A stretch of DNA of 64,000 bases from Pseudeuparius sepicola (taxonomy: Eukaryota > Arthropoda > Insecta > Coleoptera > Anthribidae). Under the pieces are notes generated by a model that saw nothing but the letters and a program-made list of their open reading frames with translations, searched no databases and was not told where the DNA came from. Position 1 is the first letter of the stretch, and each line of letters begins with the position of its first letter. Location: NCBI GenBank assembly GCA_963920635.1, contig OY987298.1, positions 37,851,787 to 37,915,786 of the forward strand. Direction: 5' to 3'. This document shows, in pieces, positions 37,809 to 46,488 of the stretch. A program made the position numbers and the translations under genes.

Positions 37809-37906
37809 GCGAGAGACTGCGGCGATATATGGAGGCACTCGAAGAGCTGAGACGCTTGATTATTATGTATGAACTAACTAAAAAGTTTAGAAATGTAAAG
37901 TTGTGA
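37805..37906 (+). CDS. 33-residue ORF overlapping the TIR gene (left copy)
   Basis: ATG at 37805 overlaps the TGA of the preceding gene (ATGA). The peptide is rich in Arg, Leu and Glu (RRYMEALEELRRLI) and would form an amphipathic helix. AATAAA follows directly near 37,910. It may be translated by termination-reinitiation or be a chance frame; a mirror copy lies at 54292-54393. Confidence 0.35.
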   Translation: MSERLRRYMEALEELRRLIIMYELTKKFRNVKL

Positions 37907-38137
37907 AAATAAAAAATATTATTTGTTTGTGTGTTTTTTACTACAAATCCCAATATTGTCTGGGCACAGATATTCTGATTTTAAACAAATCATAAAAAAA
38001 ATGCCTAGCGAATTTCCCAAGGACAGTGAGAAAATATTCTACATAATATCCAATTAGACAATTGCTCTAAGAATATGCAAAAAAAAAGTAAAACATTTTT
38101 TGAAAAAGTAATTTTTATTTTTTTATTTAAAAAAATA

Positions 38138-38280
38138 TTGCCAATTGCCAATTGCCAATTGCTTTAATTGCCACTTAGCCACTTAGCCACTTAGCCACTT
38201 AGCCACTTAGCCACTTAGCCACTTAGCCACTTGGCCCCTTGGCCCCTTGGCCCCCTTGGCCCCCTTGGCCCCCCCTCCCC
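38138..38280 (+). repeat. Minisatellite of 7-8 base units
   Basis: Consecutive short tandem blocks: TTGCCAA units, then eight or more copies of CACTTAGC, then C(C)TTGGCCC units grading into a C run. Non-coding, directly inside the left TIR. Confidence 0.85.
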
Positions 38281-38305
38281 CCATTAGTTTTGTTTTCAGT
38301 GCTCT

Positions 38306-38381
38306 GAAATACCCGGGGATTGAACCCGAGACACCTAGCTGGTAGCAAAAGACGCTTGTCTCTTAACCACGGCTGTATTTC
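38306..38381 (-). other. tRNA-like sequence
   Basis: Read on minus, 76 bases start GAAATAC and end GTATTTC, a perfect 7-bp acceptor stem, with a T-arm-like TCGGGTTCAATCCCCGG containing a consensus B box (GGTTCAATCCC) and GTGGTTAAGAGAC in the A-box position. A 7-base anticodon-like loop (GTCTTTT) would read CTT. The anticodon stem is weak (three pairs), so it may be a tRNA-derived repeat head rather than a working tRNA. Confidence 0.4.
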
Positions 38382-38659
38382 CAAAGGGGTTTCTTGAAAA
38401 TTTCTACCCTTTCTTATTCAGGTAGCGCGTTGAAGTCGCCTGCTTGGGGTATGCAACGTGGGTGGGCCAGTAGGAGAAATTATCAAACGCCGCGCTGCGG
38501 TGGTACAGTCAGCGGTACCGCTTCTCGGGGGATGCTGCCGCGGGCGTGCCGAGGGTACAGTCTAGTCGGACGCTAGAATACCGCTCAGTCGGGGCTCCTC
38601 CGGTACAGTCCAGACAGGCAGGTAGAATAACCGCGCTTCGAACTGGACTCGACCTTACG

Positions 38660-39470
38660 GTCTTGGGTTGACTATGGCTTATTTTTTGGGCCCTTTATGG
38701 TTGTGTTATACAAAATTATTCGATATTTACAAATTTATTATAAAAATAGTTTTTTCTTTATGGTATTTTCAGAGAGTTCTATGGTATACAGAGTGTTTAA
38801 CTCGGCGCTCTCATTCCAGAAGGTGGCGGACACGCGCCACGCGCTCCATCGAAGGTCGAGGCGCGGTTCCAGTCGACGTGCGGTACAGACGACACTTCGG
38901 GCTGGAAGCTGTGGTCTTGGGTTGATTATAACTTATTTTTTGAACACTTTATGGTTGAGTTATATAAAATTATTCACTATTTATTATAAAAATCGTTTTT
39001 CGTTATATTTTCAGAGAGTTCTATGGTATACAGAGTGTTTAACTCAGCGCTCTCCAGACTAATTATATTGGTTTCTATGCTTAAGAAACATTCTTGAAAA
39101 TTAACTGGGGGCGACTATAGTTTATTTTTGAAAACATTACGGCTGTGTTATACAAATTATTCTCTATTTATTATAAAAATCGTTTTTCTTTATATTTTCA
39201 GAGAGTTCTATGGTATACAGAGTGTTTAACTCAGCGCTCTCCAGACTAATTATATTGGTTTCTATGCTTAAGAAACATTCTTGAAAATTAACTGGGGGCG
39301 ACTATAGTTTATTTTGAAAACTTTACGGCTGTGTTATACAAATTATTCTCTATTTATTATAAAAATAGTTTTTTCTTTATATTTTCAGAGTTCTATGGTA
39401 TACAGAGTGTTTGACTGAGCGCTCTCCAGACTAATTATATTGGTTTCTTTGTTTAAGAAACTGGAAAATT
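38660..39470 (+). repeat. Tandem repeat of about 185 bp, about 3.5 copies
   Basis: The word GAGTTCTATGGTATACAGAGTGTTT recurs near 38,774, 39,016, 39,203 and 39,388: spacing 242, 187 and 185. The last three copies also share CTCTCCAGACTAATTATATTGG and GGGGGCGACTATAG. Each carries a TTTTCAG pyrimidine-tract/AG. The first copy is interrupted by a GC-rich spacer. No open frame is conserved across copies. Together with 38,390-38,660 (GC-rich, with repeated GGTACAGTC words) this fills the stretch between the left TIR and the first gene. Confidence 0.85.
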
Positions 39471-39654
39471 AAAGGCTCAGAATGATTTTGTTAGATATTT
39501 AATGTGTGGAATGAAACAAGAGAAATATATTTATGTTTTATATTAAAAAAATATATATATACAATAAATACTAATTTCTAAATATATACACACTTACATC
39601 TAATTGGATAAAATAATGAAACTTATCTATACATATACGTATAACTAAATATAT

Positions 39655-39846
39655 TTAGGGGAGATTTTTTTTCATGCGTTCAAGTTTTTCAACTTCATTC
39701 ATACATGAGGCACGCCCTTCTTTCGCACGATTATAAATGGCTTTTATTTTCAACATCCTCTTTTCACATTCATCCCACTCCCTTTGCATTCGATTCATCA
39801 CACATTCAAACCTTCTCTTTTTTTCGTTTGCGTTTGATGCCCCCAT
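39655..39846 (-). CDS. Coiled-coil-like frame, probable C-terminus of the spliced gene
   Basis: 63 codons with many Lys, Arg, Glu and Met residues (MNRMQREWDECEKRM), predicted by eye as a long charged helix. It overlaps exon 4 of the preceding gene in the +1 frame. The two frames share the A7 run near 39,816-39,822, so a single-base length change there would fuse them. As an independent gene it would start at the ATG at 39846; as a C-terminal extension it would add about 57 residues. No family recognised. Confidence 0.4.
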   Translation of the reverse strand: MGASNANEKKRRFECVMNRMQREWDECEKRMLKIKAIYNRAKEGRASCMNEVEKLERMKKNLP

Positions 39847-40484
39847 CTGCCAACTCTCTCATATTCATAAATACTTCACTCACACTTTGATGCTGCTCGT
39901 TCACAAATCTCCCCTTTTCATTTAGCATTGTCAAATTCTTTCCCCCACGCGTTGTCTGTGACTCCTGGGAGGGTCGCTTCGCTACCAAATCGTCTGCCTC
40001 GTCGCTTAACCTCTTGCATGACGACAGCGATGAAGCCCTGGAGCCCCCACACCGGCTTTGATTATCTATCTGTGAGGAAGAAACCTTATTTGAAAATAGC
40101 GAATTTTATAAATGTTAGCTTACCTTTGACGATGCTGCCGGTGATGGAAGACGTCCAACTTCAAAATCGGAACCATAATCATCAAGAGCCATGTCGCAGA
40201 GTTGCTGGTTGGTGAGCCCTGCGATGAATGGCTCCTCCAGCAGACTCAACACGCTTGAGTTGAGATTGGGCAGCTATGAAAGGAAAACATTATATGGGAA
40301 AATACTGATTAATGCAAACTTACAGGTTCGGGGCAAACTGACGCCACAGCGTTGACCGTCTCGTCGGCACTCCGAGTTGGCTACAAGTAAATGGGTTCAA
40401 TGAGAATCGAATGAGAAATTAAATTAAAAAACTTACAGCTACCAAACGGCAATCACTTAGAATTTTAATTTTTGATGATTCCAT
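39806..40484 (-). CDS. Four-exon accessory gene of unknown function
   Basis: On minus, exons 40437-40484, 40324-40380, 40124-40273 and 39806-40069 join in frame, all in phase 0, giving 172 residues. The three introns are 56, 50 and 54 bp and each begins GTAAG(T/C) and ends TAG or CAG after a pyrimidine-rich stretch. Start ATG at 40484. The product has an acidic middle (exon 3, LLEEPFIAGLTNQQLCDMAL) and a basic, nuclear-localisation-like end (KRKRKK). I do not recognise a family. A downstream minus frame (39655-39846) continues with coiled-coil character if the A7 run near 39,816-39,822 is read one base short, so the true protein may be about 220 residues. Three direct repeats of about 31 bp lie just upstream. 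Introns are unusual for Polinton genes, so this may be a captured host gene. Confidence 0.6.
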
Positions 40485-40503
40485 ACTGTTCAAAGCGACG
40501 AAG

Positions 40504-40602
40504 CACAGGTGAACTGAGTAAAAGCGGTTCGGAACACGGGTGAACTGAGTAAAAGCGGCTCGGAACACGACTGTGAAACACGGGTGAACTGAAGAGGAAA
40601 CG
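40504..40602 (-). promoter_or_regulatory. Three direct repeats upstream of the spliced gene
   Basis: CAC(A/G)GGTGAACTGAGTAAAAGCGG(T/C)TCGGAA occurs at 40504-40534 and 40535-40565, and a shortened third copy begins at 40579. They lie 20-120 bases upstream of the minus-strand ATG at 40484 and could be binding sites or part of the 5' UTR. Confidence 0.5.
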
Positions 40603-40792
40603 CGCCACGCATCGTGTGTATATCGGAACAGTGTTGCCAGTTTGGTAGATTTTTCCTGAACGTTAGGGAGACCCGCCCACCGGAGGCAACGTTGTCAGAT
40701 TACCGAAAGTCCCCACCAACCCCGCCCCATCAGTGCCCTCCTACATGGTACCGCCCACATCCCTTCTTTCCGCATAGTAAGAAGTATTGGAA

Positions 40793-40798
40793 TATAAG
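40793..40798 (+). promoter_or_regulatory. TATA box
   Basis: TATAAG in AATATAAGAG, 60 bases upstream of the ATG at 40858. Confidence 0.5.
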
Positions 40799-40857
40799 AG
40801 TCATATCTTTGCTTTCAGTGATAGTTTCTACAAATCTTTAGTTTTCTGCAAATCGTA

Positions 40858-41364
40858 ATGTCTAACATCAGGTATATCATCGACGCTGATGGCTTTCAAG
40901 TTAGTGGAAAGTTCGTTATAAAAGAAATGTCGATATACGATATGAAATCGAGGGAAGTGACATCCAGGTATTATCGTGTGGGAAACTACAGCAGCCTATC
41001 TTCTAAGGATGCATGCACTGCTCGTTGGTTAACGATGAACTTGCACGGCTTGAAGTTTGAAGATTGTGCAACGGATGAAGCCCAGGAAAGTGCGTTAGAA
41101 GAGATTCGGCGTCTGGGGGAGTCCGCTGGCGATGAACTTATAGCTTACAAGGGAGGACAAGTTGAAAGGAATCTGCTGCAGGCCGCGGGGTATGCCCACT
41201 TATCTTACAATATCGAGGATCTAGGCTGCCCTAAGTTCGACGTCCTTGTTCGGAAGCAGCAGAGGTTCTACGAGCGAGTGCGTGCAAACCAATGTGAGCG
41301 ACACATCACGAGGCCTGGAAAAGCATTTCACTGCCCGAGGGTAGAACTAATGTTTTTTTTCTGA
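40858..41364 (+). CDS. Polinton protein, tentatively exonuclease-like
   Basis: 168 residues, intact, ATG at 40858. Patterns visible: IIDADGF near residue 8, KFVIKEMSIYD near 20, NLHGLKFED near 61, AYKGGQVERNLLQAAG near 96 and NIEDLGCPKFDVL near 118. This spacing (xxDxxGF...KE...HGL...KG...L...LGCP) occurs in a family found beside polymerase genes in Maverick-type elements and some arthropod genomes and is reminiscent of RNase H-fold exonucleases, but I cannot place all four acidic residues. Function is therefore an inference. It has its own TATA box and AATAAA-type words near 41,410. Confidence 0.65.
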   Translation: MSNIRYIIDADGFQVSGKFVIKEMSIYDMKSREVTSRYYRVGNYSSLSSKDACTARWLTMNLHGLKFEDCATDEAQESALEEIRRLGESAGDELIAYKGGQVERNLLQAAGYAHLSYNIEDLGCPKFDVLVRKQQRFYERVRANQCERHITRPGKAFHCPRVELMFFF

Positions 41365-41639
41365 ATTTATAAGACGATGTAAATAATTTAGTTTTTGTGA
41401 AAATGTAAATAAAAATGTAAAGTTATTATGCTGTTTCATTTCCAGCAGAAAAGAATGATTATGAAAAAAAGTCAATTTAAAAACTTTCCCGCTGCAGGAA
41501 AGACGTGCTTCGTGAAATTAATGTTTGTAGAAAATGGTAAAATGTTAAAATAAAAAAGGGAGCAAAAAAAAACCTTTTCTCAGATCCTGTTTTCATACTA
41601 AAATTTTGGAGAGGGGACCATCCTTCGACGCTCTTACCC

Positions 41640-41646
41640 TATATAG
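41640..41646 (+). promoter_or_regulatory. TATA box of polymerase gene
   Basis: TATATAG in CCCTATATAGG, 51 bases upstream of the polymerase ATG at 41697; same form as in the TIR. Confidence 0.65.
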
Positions 41647-41696
41647 GTAGGAACTCTGCCTATTTCTAGCACACTGCTCTACTCATTGCTTCGAAG

Positions 41697-44600
41697 ATGA
41701 TCGATGGTAATGAAATAGCTACAGAGAGCGACAAAACTGTAAAGGCATATGAGAAGGTGTTTAACATACTTAATGAAAGTGACAGACCTACACTTCCACA
41801 AGTATTACAACGTTGGCAGCAAAAGTTGCAATTGTCGGTGAGACAGCATTCCTCAGCACTCCGATGTCATTTTCACCAAGGCACTTTGTCAAAGTTGCAT
41901 GCCAATCTGCAACATCTCAAAAGACTTCAATTATACTTCAAAACATTATGCAAAACTGGATCTGGTAAGCAACACCTCAATAGAAGTCATCGAGTCAAAT
42001 GGGTGGACGTTCAAGCAGCGTTCCAGAGTCGTCTTCGCACAGGTGTTATAGTAAATATGAGGCACATCGATTTATTTCAGTTTTTTGACGATGCATTTAT
42101 TCTTTTTAAGAGTCGCATAACTAGAACTTTAAATGCTTTTCACATTGTTAAGGTAAATGCGGTTTTTAATGGTGAATTTGTTAAAATGTCTCAAGATACA
42201 GTCATAAGTGACAACAAATGCTTCAACACAAAAAATGCTATAATTGACCAGGGGAGTGATTTAAAGTTGTGGTTTACAGATAATATAAAGGATAGGATTA
42301 TAAAGAAGCTTGAAGATTTTCATGACAATGGATCGGGGTGGGCGTTACGCAAAATTTTGAGTTTAGTCATCAGTATAAATAAAGTTGAGATAGGAAACGG
42401 TGCTTCATATCTGCCACTCCCCGTTGAAATTTCCAAAAAACAAGCATGTGTCAATGTAAAAAATAGTGATGAAGCATGCTTCTTTTGGAGTGTTATTGCC
42501 GCTCTTTACCCCTCTCAAAAGCATATTGATCGGGTTAATTCATATCCTCACTACAGGCTGAAATTTAAATTAGATGATATAGACCTACCAATGCAATTAT
42601 CTCAAATATCGAAATTCGAAAAATTAAATGAAATTTCTATAAATGTGTATATTTTGGAGTTGGTAAGTGAGACTCCACGTCAATTTATCACCTCTCCAGC
42701 TCGACTAACTAAAAATAAAATGGATAGACATGTGAATTTACTTCTAATTCAAAGTCATTATTTTTTGAAAACTAGCGACTTTGAAGCACCGTCTGTCGAC
42801 GATGCGCACGTTGATATAAAATACCATTATTGTTGGATTAAAGATTTATCTAGACTGATTTCGAAACAGTCTAGTAAACATAACGGTAGAAAATTTATAT
42901 GCGAGAGATGTTTAAATTACTTTTCATCGCAAGATAAGTTAGAAGAGCATACAGTTTATTGCGAGCAAATAAATAATTGTAAAATCGAGTTTCCCAAAGA
43001 GAAGTTTATCGAATTTAAAAATTTTGTTAATAAAGAACGCACCCCATTCACCCTGTATGCTGACTTTGAAGCAATGCTAAAACCCTGCGGAGATTCTGAT
43101 GCTAGCCTAAAAACTGTTAAATATCAAAGACACGAAGCATTCAGTGCCGGTTATTATTTCAAGTGCTCTTTTGACAACTCGCTCTTTCTACAAAGCTTAT
43201 CGCGGGGGAGACTGTATGATATGGTTTGCCAATCAAATAGAGGAAATTGCTAAGTTTATATCATCCAAATTGAATCTTGTTGAACCTATGGATGAAGCCA
43301 TAAGTCTTAAAGATGCCACCCCTAATTGTCACATTTGCGAGAAAAAATTCAATGTTAACGACATAATTGTACGTGACCACTGTCACCTGTCATCGATGTT
43401 TCGAGGTTATGCACATCAAGCGTGCAACTTAAATTATAAAAACTCGTTTGTAGTTCCCATCATTTTCCACAATCTTAGTGGGTATGACAGCCACTTTATA
43501 ATACGAGAACTTGCCAAACGGAATCATGTCAACCTACTTCCTGTTAATAATGAAAAATATATAAGCTTTACAGTATTCGATAATGAAACAAATATTAAAT
43601 TTCGGTTCATCGATTCTTTCAAGTTCTTGGCCTTTCCTCTCGACAAACTCGCATCATCTCTAAATAGTTTCGAAAACACTAGAAATGAATTTCGATTGTC
43701 TTCCGAAAATTTTGACTTGTTAACTAGGAAAGGGGTTTTTTGTTATGATTATATCGATTCTCTGGAAAAATTGGAAGAAACCGCATTACCATCGATTCAA
43801 CATTTTTATAACAAATTAAATGACACTAATATTAACGAGAAGGATTACGGACATGCGCAATTAATTTGGGAGAGGTTTGGTGTAAAAACCTTGGGTGAGT
43901 ATTTAGATCTGTACTTAAAGACTGACGTGCTCTTGCTCACAGATATATTTGAACACTTTAGAACGACTTGTCTTCAAAATTACGGTTTAGATCCTGCCTG
44001 GTACTATACTTTGCCTGGATTCAGTTGGGATTGCATGCTTCGATATACGAAATGTAAATTAGAAACCTTCCAAGATAGTGACATCTTAATGTTTTTCGAG
44101 AGGGCAATTCGAGGTGGGGTAAGCCAGGTAAGCCACCGCTTTTCTCAGGCCAACAACAAATATATGGCAAACTATGATGCTAGTATGCCATCAAAATATA
44201 TTCTTTAAGCGGACGTTAACAACCTTTATGGCTGGGCAATGTGTGAACCCCTTCCTTACGGAGGATTTGAGTGGGCCTCCAACGATACTGACGTCACCAA
44301 GGTTGCTGACAATGCCGATGAAGGATATATTTTAGAAGTGGATTTGTCGTATCCCGATCATCTTCATGACCATCATAAAGATCTTCCTTTCGCACCTGAA
44401 CATCGTAAACCTCCAGGTTCCAAAATAAAAAAGCTCATGACCACTCTCGATGATAAGAAGAATTATGTGATTCATTATAGAGCGCTTAAGCAAGCTTTAC
44501 AACATGGTTTAATTCTGAAAAAAATTCACAAAGTTTTGAAATTTAAGCAGTCTACCTGGTTAGCTCCCTATATACAACTCAATACCCACTTAAGAACTGT

Positions 44601-45432
44601 GACAACATTAGATTTTGAAAAAAATATAATGAAACTAATGAATAATGCAATCTACGGCAAAACAATGCAAAATGTTAGAAAACATAGGATTGTGAGATTA
44701 TTAAGGACGTGGGAGGGTAGATACGGCGCCAAAATTTTAATTTCTAGCCCTCGTTTTAGACATAGGATAATTTTTGAAGAGAATTTAATAAGTGTCGAAT
44801 TAAATAAGACAAATATTATGTTTGATAAACCTCTGTACGTTGGGATGTCTATTCTGGACATATCAAAAACCTGTGTTTACGAATTTCACTATGACTTTAT
44901 GTTGAAAACATTTTCACCAACTAACTGCTTATTATTATATACTGATACTGATAGTTTAGTTTACGAAATCCGCTGTGAGGACATGTTCGAGGATGTAATT
45001 AAGAATCATATTCATCGGTTTGACACTAGTGACTATCCTGCAGATAATCAATATGGAATTCCGCTTGTAAATAAGAAGGTGCCAGGACTGATGAAGGACG
45101 AATTAAATGGTCGTATTTTAACACATTTTGTTGGACTTAGATCTAAAATGTATACTTATAAGGTTCAAGGAAAAAATTTGTGTGTTAAAAAATCCAAAGG
45201 TGTTAGAGGTAGTGTTGTAGCGAAGCAGATAACGTATCAAGATTATTTCGATTGTTTATTCGATAAGACAGAGAAAATTGTAAATCAACGATCTATACGA
45301 TCGTTTTCTCATAACGTCTTTAGCATAAGTCAATCTAAGATTGGTTTAAATCCATTTGACGATAAGCGATATTTAGTTGATAGTGTTTCAACCCTTCCTT
45401 GGGGTCATAAAGATGTACGTGTGGATGAATAA
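41697..45432 (+). pseudogene. PolB: Protein-primed DNA polymerase B, broken by frameshift and stop
   Basis: The replicative polymerase of Polintons. Start ATG 41697. The N-terminal region includes the conserved YLPLPVEI...NSDEACFFWSVIAALYP block (near 42,410-42,510). A C2H2-type finger (CERCLNYF...HTVYC) lies near 42,900. Exonuclease motifs: ADFEA (about 43,060), FHNLSGYDSHF (43,470) and YLKTDVLLLTD (43,912). An endonuclease VII-like zinc site, CHICEKKF...DHCHL...ACNLNY, is inserted near 43,330-43,440. Polymerase motifs: DVNNLYGWAM (44,211), NNAIYGKTM (44,641) and YTDTDSLVYE (44,938). The reading frame shifts near 43,165-43,190 (frame 3 to frame 1), and TAA at 44206-44208 falls directly before motif A. 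Otherwise the gene runs complete to 45432, so the damage is recent. Confidence 0.93.
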
Positions 45433-45504
45433 AAAATATATTTTACAAATAGTGTTTCATTCTCTTGTAGCCCCCCCACCCCTGACGTCCCACCGCCCAG
45501 TTTG

Positions 45505-45513
45505 TATATATAA
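45505..45513 (+). promoter_or_regulatory. TATA box of CHHC gene
   Basis: TATATATAA, 58 bases upstream of the ATG at 45571, after a C-rich stretch. Confidence 0.65.
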
Positions 45514-45570
45514 CCGAGACATCGAGCTCATTCTGCAGTCTGAAAACTTGTAACAAGAGTTCGCAGCAAC

Positions 45571-45783
45571 ATGTACAACCAGACCATTCAGATCGAATCA
45601 GACATGGTGCCCTGCCCCTACATTGCCAGCCACATGGTACGGAGAAGTCGACTGCAGAATCATCTGGTGAAGTGTCGGCGACAGTTGGGACATGTGCCTG
45701 AAATCAATTGGGAAGAGTATTACCGACATATCAACAATCAGCCGTCGATGATCATAAGAAATCCCAGGATTGGCCCGGAATAA
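45571..45783 (+). CDS. CHHC zinc-finger protein (Gtsf1/U11-48K type)
   Basis: 70 residues, ATG at 45571. Residues 14-35 read CPYIASHMVRRSRLQNHLVKC, a Cys-His-His-Cys finger of the type found in U11-48K spliceosomal protein, TRM13 methyltransferases and the piRNA-pathway factor Gtsf1/Asterix; the CPY...H.V....L..HL.KCRR form is closest to the Gtsf1 group. There is only one finger, while Gtsf1 has two. The tail (VPEINWEEYYRHI) is acidic/aromatic, which recalls the tryptophan-bearing PIWI-binding tails of Gtsf1, but that is speculative. It has its own TATA box and AATAAA (near 45,797), and is convergent with the minus-strand gene block. Confidence 0.8.
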   Translation: MYNQTIQIESDMVPCPYIASHMVRRSRLQNHLVKCRRQLGHVPEINWEEYYRHINNQPSMIIRNPRIGPE

Positions 45784-45839
45784 AAATGTTGTAAAATAAA
45801 AATATTGTAAAATAAAAGTCATATTTTTTAATCAGTGCT

Positions 45840-46472
45840 TTATTCCAACCTTCTTCTATACAAGTCTGCTAACAAAAATTGATTATAATAAGAGTACAGT
45901 TCAAAAATGCAATATGTTTCCATGCTACATACCGCATTGCACATTAAAAATACAATTTCCATTACATTTATGGCATAGTCACTACGTACTAATAATTCAT
46001 TGACTTTATCTAAAAAATTAAGGTAAAAATCATACAATTCAAAATTAATCAAAAAGCTCATCCTTAAAGTCACATATGGTGCGATATTTAGTAGCTCGAA
46101 AACCTCTGCTATGGAAAACCATTGGCTAACACCATTTTTTGCAAGCAACACTCGTTGATTTCCATCTGCAGTCAACATGGTTCTTAACAATATATCGTCA
46201 AATCTGATGAACATCGGGGTACCCAGGTTGTTGGTAAAGTTGTTTAAATTATTCACTAATTCTTTCCACTCCAAATAGTCCAGCGAAATCACATTTCGTC
46301 GCACTGTTGATCGGATATTAACTTGGGGTTTGAAATATCTCATAATGCTCAAACCATTATTAATAATATATGTAGGTAATGTGAAGCATGATGATAGAAG
46401 CAGAGAATCTTCGCTTACCTTGTTTACTTCTTCATGGTCGCTACCATCGGTTTCATAGCCGCTGTCAACCAT
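45840..46472 (-). CDS. Polinton protein of unknown function
   Basis: About 210 residues from the ATG at 46472, 17 bases after the integrase stop; the frame is open further upstream, with another ATG at 46523 overlapping integrase, so the start is uncertain. N-terminus acidic and Ser-rich (DSGYETDGSDHEE), middle helical, C-terminus rich in Tyr, Leu and Cys. No family recognised. Its stop codon TAA is part of the AATAAA signal that probably ends the minus-strand transcript. Position at the 3' end of the virion block suggests a late protein. Confidence 0.6.
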   Translation of the reverse strand: MVDSGYETDGSDHEEVNKVSEDSLLLSSCFTLPTYIINNGLSIMRYFKPQVNIRSTVRRNVISLDYLEWKELVNNLNNFTNNLGTPMFIRFDDILLRTMLTADGNQRVLLAKNGVSQWFSIAEVFELLNIAPYVTLRMSFLINFELYDFYLNFLDKVNELLVRSDYAINVMEIVFLMCNAVCSMETYCIFELYSYYNQFLLADLYRRRLE

Positions 46473-46488
46473 CTTAACACTTGAAGCT

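Larger units (their letters stand above)
37357..37940 (+). repeat. Left terminal inverted repeat of the Polinton
   Basis: 584 bp, matching the right TIR without any difference that I noticed. Inside the tip, positions 37371-37418 form an imperfect 18-bp hairpin (GAGAGCACCAGACCAGAC against GTCTGGTCTGGTACTCTC) with a 12-base loop. The repeat also contains a TATA box and a complete small gene, so both ends carry the same transcription unit pointing inward. Confidence 0.95.

Noticed and set aside
38140..38280. CRISPR-like short repeats
   Set aside because: Units are contiguous 7-8-base minisatellite repeats with no spacers, in a eukaryotic genome.
38306..38381. Calling a functional tRNA gene
   Set aside because: The acceptor stem and B box are good but the anticodon stem has only three pairs and the D arm is irregular, so only a tRNA-like sequence is reported.
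39830..39900. A fourth, 37-bp intron joining exon 4 to the coiled-coil frame
   Set aside because: GT and AG edges exist, but 37 bp is shorter than insect introns normally splice, and no pyrimidine tract precedes the AG. A homopolymer length change explains the data better.
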